Source: Sphaerulina vaccinii
Lineage: Eukaryota > Ascomycota > Dothideomycetes > Mycosphaerellales > Mycosphaerellaceae
Assembly (NCBI GenBank): GCA_022570795.1
Contig: JAKUDP010000013.1
Location: 1,240,001-1,304,000, forward strand
Direction of reading: 5' to 3'
DNA: 64,000 nt
Below are positions 22,984-33,281 of this stretch, piece by piece (within the stretch, counting starts at the first letter, position 1; every line of letters starts with the position of its first letter). The notes under the pieces were generated by a model, which had not been told where the DNA came from, made no database searches, and saw only the letters and a list, made by a program, of their open reading frames with translations. The position numbers and the translations under genes were made by a program.

Positions 22984-23034
22984 GAGCTAATTAGTATATG
23001 CCAAAAGTGCTAGTTAGGCCCTCAGACTGCCTGC
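22984..23034 (-). repeat. Right terminal inverted repeat
   Basis: Reverse complement of this segment aligns with 13,019-13,067 (see left repeat), with two small gaps and mostly transition differences. TpA saturation ends just inside it, near 22,980. Confidence 0.65.
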
Positions 23035-23046
23035 GGCAAGATTCCG
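23035..23046. repeat. Right flanking direct repeat, candidate target-site duplication
   Basis: GGCAAGATTCCG directly outside the right inverted repeat, matching 13,005-13,018 except for two bases absent here. Confidence 0.5.
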
Positions 23047-25216
23047 AATGAGGACTAGTTTGCCAAGGCAGTATAATGACTGAGACTATCCCGACTTCGC
23101 GTCTTCAACTCTCTTCTGTCCCATCATTTTTATTACCTAGTGCTATTCTTCTATCTATCTCATAGCGGGACTAGGTCAACCATCGTCCGACTACCCAAGC
23201 AGGCAGCCATGGCTTGCACGCCTGCTTGTCAACTTCTCCCGTCCTGTCCCTCGTCTCCGCGCTGCCTGGTACGCCGCAGCCACTCTAAGTACACTCCGCT
23301 GTGTGCGCATCTGCAATCTCGATCAATGGTGAAGAGCTCGAGAGGTATAGAGTGTCGAAGGATTGGCTAGTTGGATGCGCAGAACGACTCGACAACACGG
23401 ACTCGGTGATGCGGCCATAGCATCGCACAGGCTACATTGTCAATACTCTGCACGCGACGATGAGCATGGCGACTTGTTGCAGGCAGCGTGCCCGACGTCG
23501 CCAGGGTGGCAGCAGAGCGCAGTGCTCTCACGGTCTGTTTCTGCGGTGCTGTTGACTGTGGTCAGAATCGCGGAACCATACAATCGAGTGCTGGCATGTT
23601 TGACAAGTTCTGAATATGTAAGACGTCGCTGAACTGTAGGTTGATGGATACACCGCAACTGTTCACTAGAGCATGAAAATGACGCCAAGAAAATTGTTGA
23701 AAAGGGTTGTGACGGCTAACTTGTCTTCATCTACGCTGCCACTCGCACCTCACTTCACGACAGAACATCCGGCCGTCAGTTTGGACGTGCCCCCCAATGC
23801 TCTCACTACCATTCAAGCTCGCGGATGCGCTCGCGTCGTTCGCGCTTGATGTCTTCAGTCATTTCTAGGAGACTCCTCCGCGCGGCAAGGAACGACCAAC
23901 AGCCATCTTCATCGGAACAGCAGAACCATCGGCATTTTCTCAGCTCACATCGACTGCCGCCCACGCCACAACAATCTCCATGCTCCAGACAGGCGCACAA
24001 TGAGCGCAAAATGAGACCTCGACCGCCCGAGTCCTTGATGCTGAACAGCCGCACGCCTTCAGTGGCGCAGACCCAGGAACGACGGCGCACACGAACCTAA
24101 GCAAAGTGACCATTCACCAGTTGAGACAAACCATGCACCGAAGCCTGGCACTGGAGCAAAGGATTACGTGAGAGCCGGTCGTGGACCTTGGTTGCATTGA
24201 GCTCACAACGGCGAACGTGAGATCTGGCGAGCAAGAGTGGAACATCGTCGCTTCCTCGATTGGTGTGCAAAAAACTGTGCCGTTGCGCGGCGTGGATGCA
24301 CCGCTGCGTTCGAGTAATCGGCCAAAAGCCACAAAGTTGGTGAAGTGCGGCCAAAGTTGCGTCTGGATCCGGATGGAGGTGTCTGCTTCGGAGATGAGAG
24401 CCATTGATGACTGCGGTTGCAAGGTCGACTGTCACGTACAGCGCAAGGAATTCGCGAGTCGCGCATGTGGCAGTGTGAAGCCTCCATTTGACGCCGGGAG
24501 ACCACCTCTTGCTCTCTGTAGTCACGCCTTTGCTACACGACTATCGCACACTCATCGACCGACTCCGAGCTACCCCAGCCGGTGTGGACAATCATCTGCT
24601 CTGGCATCGGCGGCACGTTCCAGCCTCTGCACACCACTCACTTGCAAAGCACGCGCCATTTGTGGACCTTTTCCAGTCCTCGGGTTCGACGAAGAAGTCT
24701 CGGCGCAGCATGCGAAAGCAGCCAGTGGCGCTGATATCAATGAGGTGGAGGTACGCATGAAGACCTGAAGGTGAGGGCCTGGTCTTCTTCATGCCTCTTG
24801 ATCAGCTTGTCGAAATATTTAGAGGTTTTGTTCCTCGATGGACTTATCGGGCTCTTCCAAGCTCAACCAACCTTTTCCAGGACGACGCGCAGGTCTCTTC
24901 TCCCCAGAAGCTGTGCTCTGGCACATGTCAACCGAGAGCTCAGGGTACGCGGTCAAGCCGTTGTGGCTGAGTCCATACGTTCATGCGTAGGTGCGAGAGG
25001 CAGATCCTTCGACTCCAGACCCTTCAACCTGTCTGTCGTAGGTTATTGCTCGGGATGTCTGTGCAACATGTGGCAACGTCTGCTTTGGCTCAAAGGAAGC
25101 GTAGCAGAAAATCACGCCTGGATCTGGATACACGTATCTCCTTGGCGGGTGCTAGCCACTCATTCTGGCGCACAAAGATGAGACGTTCGATACTAGCACG
25201 AGCTACAACTTCCACC
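23047..25216. other. Gene-poor stretch, no convincing gene
   Basis: About 2.2 kb of normal GC. Several medium frames exist on both strands (for example 24,181-24,768 on + and 24,097-24,525 on -), but they overlap each other, start in poor context and show no recognisable domain. Probably decayed or noncoding sequence beside the transposon. Confidence 0.4.
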
Positions 25217-25552
25217 TTAAGCTGTGACCCCAACGTTCCGGAAATGCAAATTTGGGTCAAGCTGCATAGAAGAACGCTGCTGATCACTCGGTCCACTTCG
25301 ACTTGCTTCAGGCCTATCATGAATGGTGGCAGACTTGGCCTTTGCCTTTCGCTGAGGCTTAGCCTTCGCAGGTGTCTTAGCTACTGGAGCAAGGTTCGAG
25401 GCTGTAGGAGAAATGAATATCTGCTTCATCTGCAGAAATGGGTTTTGCGTCTCGTCAATCTGTCCTGCTGTCGTGGGTGTGCTGCCAGCTTGAATATCAG
25501 AGTAGTGGTTCAACACTTGGTTGAAAGGCGCTTCAGCTTCTAGATACGCCAT
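25217..25552 (-). CDS. Hypothetical small Ala/Lys-rich protein
   Basis: 111 residues from an ATG at 25,552 in a CGCCATGG context. The first 55 residues are acidic to neutral (MAYLEAEAPFNQVLN). Then comes an Ala/Lys/Pro-rich basic stretch (VAKTPAKAKPQRKAKAK) reminiscent of histone-H1-like or nuclear tails. I do not recognise a family. It is isolated, next to the tandem array at 25.6 kb, and could be a chance frame or a remnant of a longer gene. Confidence 0.35.
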   Translation of the reverse strand: MAYLEAEAPFNQVLNHYSDIQAGSTPTTAGQIDETQNPFLQMKQIFISPTASNLAPVAKTPAKAKPQRKAKAKSATIHDRPEASRSGPSDQQRSSMQLDPNLHFRNVGVTA

Positions 25553-25619
25553 GGCGGTCGTGCGCTTGGATGCCGGCTATCGCAGGACAGGCCGGAGATT
25601 TACGAGACGCACATGTCGT

Positions 25620-26760
25620 GTGTCAAGCCGTGCCCAGCAGGATCCCATCGATGTCTCCAATTCCACTGGCTTCCTGGCAGGCTAGTATAGTGTTGAGCTG
25701 AGCCGCTTGGTATGCGTCTGACAGAGGAGATGGCAGCAAGATCCGGGTATGTCTCCGATTCTACTGGCTTCCAGGCAGGCTGGTCTGGTACTGATCTGGA
25801 CAACGTGGTATATCTGAGAAGCAAGAGATGGCAGCAGGATCCTGATATGTCTTCGATTCCACTAGCTTCGAGGCAGGCTGGTCTAGCATGGAGCTGATTA
25901 GCGTAGTGTACCCGAGAAGCAGGAGACGGCAGCACGATCGTGGTGTATCTCCGAACTTACTGGCTTCCAGGCAGGCAGGTCTGGTATTGAGCTAGACAGC
26001 GTAGTGTATCCGAGAAGCAGGAGACGGCAGCAGGACCCCAACGACGTCTCTGGACTCCGCTGCCCCCGGCCTGACTAGTCTGTCTTCGATCAAGGTATCT
26101 TGGAGTGTGTGCAAGCTTGAGAAGGCATCGGCGGTCCGAAGATATCTCCAAGGTCATCCAACCAAGGTCAAACTGGCCTGTCTTCGAGCTGGACGGCGTA
26201 GTGTGTCCTTGCGAAGCAGGAGAAGGCGGCAGCCTTTCGAGATATCTCCAATTTCACTGGCTCCCTGGCCTACTTGTCTGGCATCGAACGGGGTATCTTG
26301 GAGTGTGTGCAAGCTTGTGAAAGGCATCAGGCATTCCAAAGATGTTTCCAAGGTCGTCCAACCCAGGCCAAATTGATTTGTCCGCGAGCTGGTTATCTTG
26401 GTATGCATGCGACGGCGGAGGGCAGCAGGATTTCCGATAGTATCACCAAGTTCATCCAATCCAGGTCAGACCGATCTGTACGCGAGCTGGATGTCTTGCT
26501 ATGCATACGACGTCGGAGAGAGCAGCAGGATTGCCGAAAGTGTCGCCAAGGTCATTTAACCCAGGCGAAACTGGTCTGCCGTCGATCTGGGTATCTTAGA
26601 GTTTGTGCAAACTTTGAGAAAGCATCGGCGGTCCGGAGATGTCTCCAAGATCGTCCAACCCAAGCGAAACTGATATGTCCGCGAGCTGCTTATCTTGGTA
26701 TACATGCGACGCAGGAGAGAGCAGCAGGATTTCCGAAAGTGTATCCGTTTCCCAACCGTT
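25620..26760. repeat. Tandem array, eleven units of 98-100 bp
   Basis: A GAGCTGG-type marker recurs at 25,695, 25,793, 25,891, 25,989, 26,088, 26,186, 26,286, 26,386, 26,484, 26,584 and 26,683. The first units share ACTGGCTTCCAGGCAGGCTG and GAAGCAGGAGACGGCAGCA; later units share GTATCTTGGAGTGTGTGCAA or GCAGCAGGATTTCCGA with CCAAGGTCATCCAACC. So two or three subfamilies lie in one register. The step is not a multiple of three, and stops occur in all frames over several units, so it is probably noncoding. GC is normal and there is no RIP signature. Confidence 0.85.
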
Positions 26761-27086
26761 GCAGGCACACTGGTCCTTCAAAGACCCTCCGCAGCCCAGT
26801 CAAGAAGAGGAGAGGAGATTTCAGCTGGGACATCTCCGAGCGACCTGATCTTTCTGTTCTTGATATGGTTGGAGCCTCGGTGGCATGGTATGCGGAGCAG
26901 AGGCTTGAGACTGGTGTTTCTGGACTTGACTCCTGTCGGATGCAATGTTCATTGGATTTGTTGCATTGGTGTCGACCCTACGAGAGCCTCCGCCGCCTAG
27001 CCCCTAGTGATAGAGCTAGGACGGCGATGGCCCCCGAAGGGTGCCAGAGAGAAATGTATCTCTGGACTTTTTGGCCAATGCCGTTC
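26761..27086. other. Intergenic, no gene seen
   Basis: About 325 bp between the tandem array and the SprT-like gene. Frames on the + strand run through from the array but show no recognisable domain. Confidence 0.35.
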
Positions 27087-27794
27087 TCACGATCGCAGAC
27101 CTAAAGCCTGCGCTTGCTGCTGCGACAGCGTATTGGTCTGGTAGGCTTGCTCAAGGCGGAGAGATGCCGCAATGTTGAGATTTATCCCAGGTCCAATTAT
27201 TCTCCGTGCGCGTGCTTCGACCTCTCGCGCCAGGGTATCCCACGCAGGGCCATGGTGTGTCCACCCAATATCATCGGCACAGTCGTTGTCGTGGAAGTCG
27301 TGAGGCGGGCGAGAGTCTCTGCAGTGATGATCGAACACTGCGTGGATGCACTCATGCAGGAGTGTGCCAAGGATGCTCCAGGCTCTCCGATCACCAGCTG
27401 GTGCACTTGCAGGAGTCGGGTTGACGCTTATCACAACATCTCCAGCGTCGTCGTATTTACAACGCCCGCGAACTCTGTCGCCAAGCACATTGCTCCATTC
27501 GAAGCGGACAGGAAGCAGCGTGCCCTGGAAGAAGAGGATGTCAAGGAGAACGATCAGATTTTCCATGATCGGATCTGCTTCTTGTGGCGCCGTGACATCC
27601 ATGTTGCCAAGTTCGTCCCAAAACTGGTTATTCATGAGATTCCTCAATGCACGAAGTGGGTGATCCCGATCACCAGGTTCTACGACTTCGTCGGCTATGG
27701 TCCAGGTGCTGACTATCATCTCGCCATGCTGCGCCGCGCAAGAATGTTCCTCCTCAGAGGCCGAAGAAGAGGAAGAGGGAGAGGGAGAGGCCAT
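27087..27794 (-). CDS. SprT-like zinc metallopeptidase domain protein
   Basis: 235 residues, single exon. The ATG at 27,794 (MASPSPSSSSSASEEE) was chosen because the upstream extension has no ATG. After a Ser/Glu-rich head and a helical region comes the zinc-binding helix LLHECIHAVFDHH with the H-E-x-x-H motif (about residue 148), then THHGPAWDTLAREVE, the usual second half of SprT-like domains with the third ligand histidine. The best-known members (Spartan/Wss1-like) cut DNA-protein crosslinks, but this short protein lacks visible UBZ or SHP motifs, so the substrate is unknown. It lies at the border of the gene-poor island. Confidence 0.8.
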   Translation of the reverse strand: MASPSPSSSSSASEEEHSCAAQHGEMIVSTWTIADEVVEPGDRDHPLRALRNLMNNQFWDELGNMDVTAPQEADPIMENLIVLLDILFFQGTLLPVRFEWSNVLGDRVRGRCKYDDAGDVVISVNPTPASAPAGDRRAWSILGTLLHECIHAVFDHHCRDSRPPHDFHDNDCADDIGWTHHGPAWDTLAREVEARARRIIGPGINLNIAASLRLEQAYQTNTLSQQQAQALGLRS

Positions 27795-29758
27795 TGCTTC
27801 TGCTGTGTGGTGGTGTCGTCTGTCGCGGTAGGTCTGGATGCTGCTAAGCCTGGTGTGTCTCAATCAACGGAGAAAGGTTGAGCGCGGTGTGTGAACGGTC
27901 ACAGAGAAGCTTGAAAACGAATTCCAAGATGGCTTGAGAGTGCGATTCTGGCGCTACTGTCTCAAAAACCTCACAAACACAACGGCCGCCTTCACATACC
28001 TAATGCCACTCCACATCATACTATCTTGCCCTCCATGACCTCCATCCTGCGCTCAGACGTTCAGCTATGGCCCACCGCATGATTTCTGAGACGGATTGAG
28101 CTCTGCGCCACTCTAATCGCAGAGAACGCAGTATGCGAGACTCCGGCACTATGTTGGAGAGTCTGAGCATCTCTAGCCTCTCTGAGTTTCTGCTCCATCG
28201 CCACATCTCTGAGCATGGAACCGCAGTGTTTTCGATGTGCGTGAGAGCATACGATCTATGCTCTCTGACAATCAGAGACTGCCACGCCGTCTTGATTGCG
28301 GACTACCTAACATCATGTTCGGGTGGAGTGCTCTGAGGTGTGCTTATTATAAGTGGTGATCTGAGATTCATAACCACTTGCCTCTGCGAATCTTGCGCTT
28401 TAGAGCGAGTAATGTCACTCTGATGAGGACGAGGACGTGGATATGGAGTGTGGCGATGTTGTAAGTATGCCTCCTCCTCGATTTCACTTCTTCTCTGCGC
28501 AACCGACACTCTTCCAGAACCTCCCTGTCAACACAATCACCAACGAGAAAACGCATGCAATTCGGAAGGCAAAGAGACGGACCCCATTACCATTGGAGTC
28601 GCATGAGGGTTTCTGATTGAGCACGCGGTGCAGTATCCTGCACTTCATTCGATCTATATCTTTGCTGATTCTTCTCCTCTGGAGACTTTGCCGGTACACG
28701 TCTCATAGCGCACGGCGGGACCAGCTCGATGTCCACTCCAGTCCGGAATTCATCGATGTCCCGAAGCAGACAAGGTAGACAGAGATAAATGGGTAATTAT
28801 GCCAACAGGAGAATGCCAAACTCGAGTCGATGACATACCCGGAAGACAGTGATCAGTCGGAGGACAAGGATGAGAAAGAAGACTTAAGCCATGCTTCTGT
28901 TGGTCGCTCGAGCACTTGCACCTCTTCAAGATGAACTGCTTCGGAACTATTGTCGAGAACGGATTGGTGGACTTGCGTGGAGGCATGGCTAGAAGCCGTG
29001 GAAGGTGGATACATGGAACGAGGCATTCCTGGAGGCTGCGAGTGGCAATGAGACATACACTGTCATTGGAAAAAAAACACCTGATCATGGACATCGATGA
29101 CGGATCGTGATGGCTGTAAGCTGTTGTATTGTAGGACTCGTCTATCGCGAGCTCGCAAAGCCACGAAGCAAGCTAGTAAGCAACAAGAGGACGCTCAGTC
29201 CGAGTCTACGAGAGCGTGCCGAAGAAGATGAGATCGATTCGCACTTCGACGATGCTCTCCGCCTCGAGCAGGCTGCTAAGCAACGGTAGTACAACAGGCA
29301 CAGGTACAGAAACCCTGACGTGGAACGCGAGATAGATAGAACAATGTTGTTGAACAGGATTCGGCTATGCCAGCGATGACTGTTTGCTAGGTAGTATCTA
29401 AGAGCACGACATAACTGAGTCGGGTAAGTATGGCAGCAGCCCTCTAGCTTCGTGTGTAGACTACGCTACACAAAGCAAGCTCGATCTAGCAGGCTTAATA
29501 GCGCCTGGGAACGGAGAGCAACAGCTCAGGTCAGTAGGCTTGAAAGCAAGTACGATCCGAGTTGACGATAGAGCATGATATACGAGATTGTCATTCGAGT
29601 GTGGTTGATCTGTTGTTAATTATCATGCCTGTCCCAATGCATCCATCCGTCCTCGTTGCTTTTCGGTGACACGACAAGAGACACACTGTGGTATCATACA
29701 CACACACCCTGCTCCATCAGCTCCTTCGATTCCTAAGACAGAAGACGAGTACTCAAGA
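27795..29758. other. Intergenic, no convincing gene
   Basis: About 2 kb. Short frames only. One + frame at 29,107-29,289 with a charged C terminus (LRERAEEDEIDSHFDD) could be a terminal exon, but I could not join it to an upstream exon. No tRNA or 5S pattern recognised. Confidence 0.35.
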
Positions 29759-32702
29759 TCAAAGCTCATCCTTTGTCTTGACCTCTTCAGCGCTTGCCTC
29801 AGGCTCAGCCGTAGTCTCAGCCTCCAAGATACTCTTCTCCTTCCTCAAATCCTCCTCAACATCCGCCGTGCTCAACTCTGGGCTTCCAGCTTCACGACCA
29901 TATGTCTCAGGATCCACGCCTTGTGGTTTGGCAGGCGCTTCTCCCCTGCCATCATCAACAACACCATCATGAACTTCATTGCCGAATTCATCGACGAGTC
30001 TCGTTCTCGTTTCATATCTGGTCGAGAAAGAAACCTTGCCTTCCAGAGCTGCGACTTCTTCTTCGCTGAGCAAGTTTCCGTCTTCGTCGCGGTATTCGAC
30101 CTTCTCCTCGACATGGCCGTCAGGCAAGATAGCTTGTTGTCCTGAACCGGGAGTGACGTGGACATCCTTTTGTGGATCGTCAGCGACTGGTGGTGCTGGG
30201 CCATGGGCGGCTTGTGTCGTTGGTGCTGCGCCTGAGGCCGAAGGGACTGCGAGGGAGTAGTCGGCGTACTGTGATGTGTCAGTAGTCGTTCGTCGTGGAA
30301 ACACTTTCAAGAAGACTCACAGAATCGTAGAACGTGTTGCAATCCCAGTCCCACTTGTCGAACAGTTTCACGCGTGCGCAGTCCTTCTTCGTCCATTTGT
30401 CACCATACGTGAGTGGGGCGTATAGTCCAAACACGACAACGGAAAGGGCCAAGAAGATGGTGGCAGCACCCATGCCGACGATTGGCTTGTTCTTGAACGT
30501 CAAGGAGCCAATGGTGACGCGGCTGAAGCTGAAATCGAATATCTGCGCCAATGCAATGATGGCAAAGTAAAGAGCAGGGAAGTAGTGGTGCAAGAAGAGC
30601 TGGCGCTGCATGAGGAAGAAGGGGAAGTAGTGGAAAGCCCAGCCAAGGACGACAGTGCCGATCTCGTAGTCAAAGCGGCGGAAGGTGAGGTTCTGGTAGT
30701 CATTGCAGGTTCGTTGCCATCTGATGACTGAGAGACCCTTGAAGGCAATGTAGATGGCAATGGCTGCAGTGCTAGCCCACCAGATCAATGGGTTGCCAAT
30801 GAGGTAGATCTGGCGATGGTCCTTGCCCCAGAAGTTGATACCACGCTTGAGGATTGGCCATGATGGTGGTCGAGAGTCCCAGGCGTGCGACTCGACGAGT
30901 CCAGCGTTGGTGGTCCACATCACCTTCTGCAGTTCCCAGAACTTGCCAAAGAAGCCAGGGTTGCGGTAGTTTACCTTTTCGGCATCTTCCTTGAGCTGTG
31001 GGTGCTGGTTAGACTCGATGTACCAGATTGAGTTTGGCAGGGTACCACCCTTGGCACATGTAACTTCTTGCTGCTCGAAGCCCCAGTCTGGAAGTTTGAC
31101 CTTGTGCGAGAAGAGCACGCAGCCAGTCATGACGTGAACAAGCTTGAACTTCGATTCGATCGTGCGCAGGCGGTCCTTAGCCTCCTTGCCATCAGACATC
31201 GACTTGACAATCTCAACACGGAAAAGATCGTTGGCATCGCCCTCGAAGCCTTCGTAACCGTATGCTGAGACCTCGTTCTGCCACTCCGCCTCAGTGACTG
31301 GTGGACGAACATCGTGAGAGTGCACGCGACGACCGGTGGTGATGTGGTAGAGCTTGAGGACGTCACCGTTCTTCACATACGATACCTCCTTGTCATCCCA
31401 AGCAGTTGGACCAGGGAAGGAAGTGTTGCCAGTAGGATCCGACGCCCAGTCAATGGGTTGAGTCGAGTTTTCGAGGAGGAAGACGTTGTTCTCATCCTTG
31501 TGTGGGTAGAGTGTGATCTGTTGCTGTTTACTGCCGCCTGGGTACATGTGTGCATGCGAATGCAAGTAACCTCCCTGAGTGTTGTGATGACGAAGACTGA
31601 TACGAGAGCCGAATGCAATGTCTGCTGGCACATCGGCCATTCCTTTGGAGTTGAGCGTAGACTGGAACTCGCTGCTCATGAATCCGTCGCCGTCACCTGG
31701 GTTGACGAGACAGAGGAAGTGGATGGCGAACATGGCCATGTAGAAAGTGACTGGAATGATGATCAAACAGAAGACGCGGGCAAAGAGGTGCTTGAACCAG
31801 ATTCGTGGTGTAACATTTTTGTTGTCACCGAGGAGTACCCAGAGTTGTAGTGCAGTCAAAGAGCCGACCCAAGCAATGGTGAAGAGACCAACCCACTTGA
31901 CGCTAGCTGTTGCGCCCAAGCAGAGTCCAGTGGCAGCCAGCCAGAACCACCAACTGGGCTGGAAAGCCTTGCGAGGACCAAGCTCGTGCTGGTTGATGAA
32001 GGAGATCCAGGACAGTCCGGTAAGCGCAGTGAAGATGACAAGAGGAGAGTCCAAGAGGATGAGCCTCGATTGGGTGACGAAGCCGTTCTCGAATGTAAGC
32101 AGACTCGCGCCCAGCGCAGCAGTCGTAGTCTTGCATCCAGCAGCCTTCAGGGTTAAGAACATGGTTGGAACAGACAGAACTCCGAGCAAGGCTGGAAGCA
32201 GTCTCATGGCCACATAAGGCACTTTGGGCTCCAGGTAGTCCTTGCCAATGTCCTTGAAATCGAAGTTGCCATCGAAGCCAGCCAGCCAGCCAGCGAGCGT
32301 GATCAACAGCTTTGCCAGAGGTGGATGGACATCCATGAAGAATTTGCCCTTGATGTACTTGCTCGCGAAACCTCCGAAGTGCACTTCATCGAAGACGACA
32401 CTTGATGGCTGATATATCCTGAACAATCGCACAAACAGTGCAACCAGTGTCACCACTCCTAGAACTTCCCAATCGCTGCTCTTGAGGTTGAAGATGTTGT
32501 TGTCGGTCACGCCGGGGGATGTATAGTCGTATCGAGGATGCGGTGGCTTGTTCGGACTCGATTGCACGAAGTCTGACTTGTGCTGCTTAACCTTCGGAGT
32601 GGTGAGAGCAGCAGCGTGCAAGTTGCCATTGCTCCGCTGCTGTCGGAGGTTGCCATTGCTCCTCTGCGTCTGCAGCGTGGTCTGCGCTGGCTTGGAGACC
32701 AT
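29759..32702 (-). CDS. PMT2: Protein O-mannosyltransferase, PMT2 family, with long KDEL tail
   Basis: ER enzyme that transfers mannose from dolichyl-phosphate mannose to Ser/Thr of secretory proteins, usually as a Pmt1-Pmt2 heterodimer. Exon 1 is 32,702-30,321 and exon 2 is 30,268-29,759 (52-nt intron GTGAGT...ACAG). The 963-residue product has the loop FDEVHFGGFASKYIKGKFFM with the catalytic D-E and DVHPPLAK, multiple TM helices, and a central MIR region (GGYLHSHAHMYPGG, TGRRVHSHDVRPP, TGCVLFSHKVKLP). DHRQIYLIGNP and the C-terminal TM block follow. The N terminus repeats RSNGNL twice. Exon 2 adds about 170 acidic residues ending K-D-E-L, making the protein longer than the roughly 740-760 residues usual for Pmt2. 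The start at 32,702 (MVSKPAQ) fits the family; a longer frame upstream is probably leader. Confidence 0.95.
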
Positions 32703-33281
32703 GTTGGGCGAGGATGTATGGGTTATATCTCTCTTAATGGTCGAAGTCAGGCTGAGTCCATGCGCAGATCTGAGCTCTCTACACGCGTAGCTTCCTTCAA
32801 TCAGATGTCGCAGATTGAGTGCGGCGAGCGGACGTCGTGCTGTACGCCGACAACGATGATTAAAAGAAGAAGTGTTTCGAAGTGAAGTGAAGAAGATGGA
32901 GGAGGAGAGACGGGAGCGACCAGATATCTGTTCTCTGCACGAGAACAAGGAGAGATGGACCAGATTGCACACGTATCGCTGAACCGAACTTCACGAATAG
33001 CACTTTCTGCAGAGTAAGGGGTCCTCTCCTCTCCTCGACTAGCGTACCAATCAATGCGCGATTCAGCCTTAGTGGCAGCTTTGAGCAGGCTTAGGTAAGG
33101 CTTGAAGAAGACGAGAAATCTAACTTCGATACCTCAGACTGCCTAAGGTAGGGTAAGACTTCACTTCATATAACATCGACAGCGCACTCCATCATACATG
33201 CCACTTGCTGTGCGGATTGAATAGCTGAAGTTGACTGAGAGAAGAGAGTGCAGTGCGAAGAAGAGGGAGCAGAGAAGGAAG
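32703..33281. promoter_or_regulatory. Divergent promoter region of PMT2 and SF3A1
   Basis: 579 bp between two divergent housekeeping genes; both promoters and leaders must lie here. No gene seen, no clear TATA element. Confidence 0.4.

Larger units (their letters stand above)
13019..23034 (+). mobile_element. RIP-inactivated ~10 kb TIR transposon with helicase and DUF6589 frames
   Basis: The borders are imperfect terminal inverted repeats of about 50 bp and a flanking direct repeat. Inside, composition changes abruptly to a TpA-saturated sequence almost lacking CpA and TpG while CpG remains, the mark of repeat-induced point mutation. Three frames on the + strand can be followed: a RecQ-like helicase (about 13.7-16.6 kb), a DUF6589-like protein (about 17.3-20.5 kb) and an unrecognised 400-codon frame (21,531-22,742). 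A 73-bp minisatellite separates the first two and a 248-bp duplication precedes the third. No LTRs and no reverse-transcriptase or integrase motifs were seen. This argues for a cut-and-paste-like DNA element; its superfamily is not established. KDZ-like or telomere-linked-helicase relatives are the alternatives to test. Confidence 0.75.

Noticed and set aside
13019..23034. LTR retrotransposon
   Set aside because: The terminal repeats are inverted, not direct, and I found no reverse-transcriptase, RNase H or integrase motif; the identifiable motifs are helicase and DUF6589.
13019..23034. Starship or Crypton with a tyrosine recombinase (DUF3435)
   Set aside because: I first considered the region at 15.4-15.6 kb as DUF3435-like, but the upstream motifs in the same frame are those of an SF2 RecQ-like helicase, and Starships lack such inverted repeats.
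24181..24768. 195-codon + frame right of the transposon
   Set aside because: Overlapped by equal-length minus frames, no domain, poor start context.
25620..26760. CRISPR-like array
   Set aside because: Whole units are repeated with no unique spacers; this is a diverged tandem satellite in a eukaryotic genome.
30279..32972. PMT2 start at the far upstream end of the open frame (32,972)
   Set aside because: The extra 90 residues are unlike any Pmt N terminus, while the ATG at 32,702 fits family length; the upstream part is probably leader.
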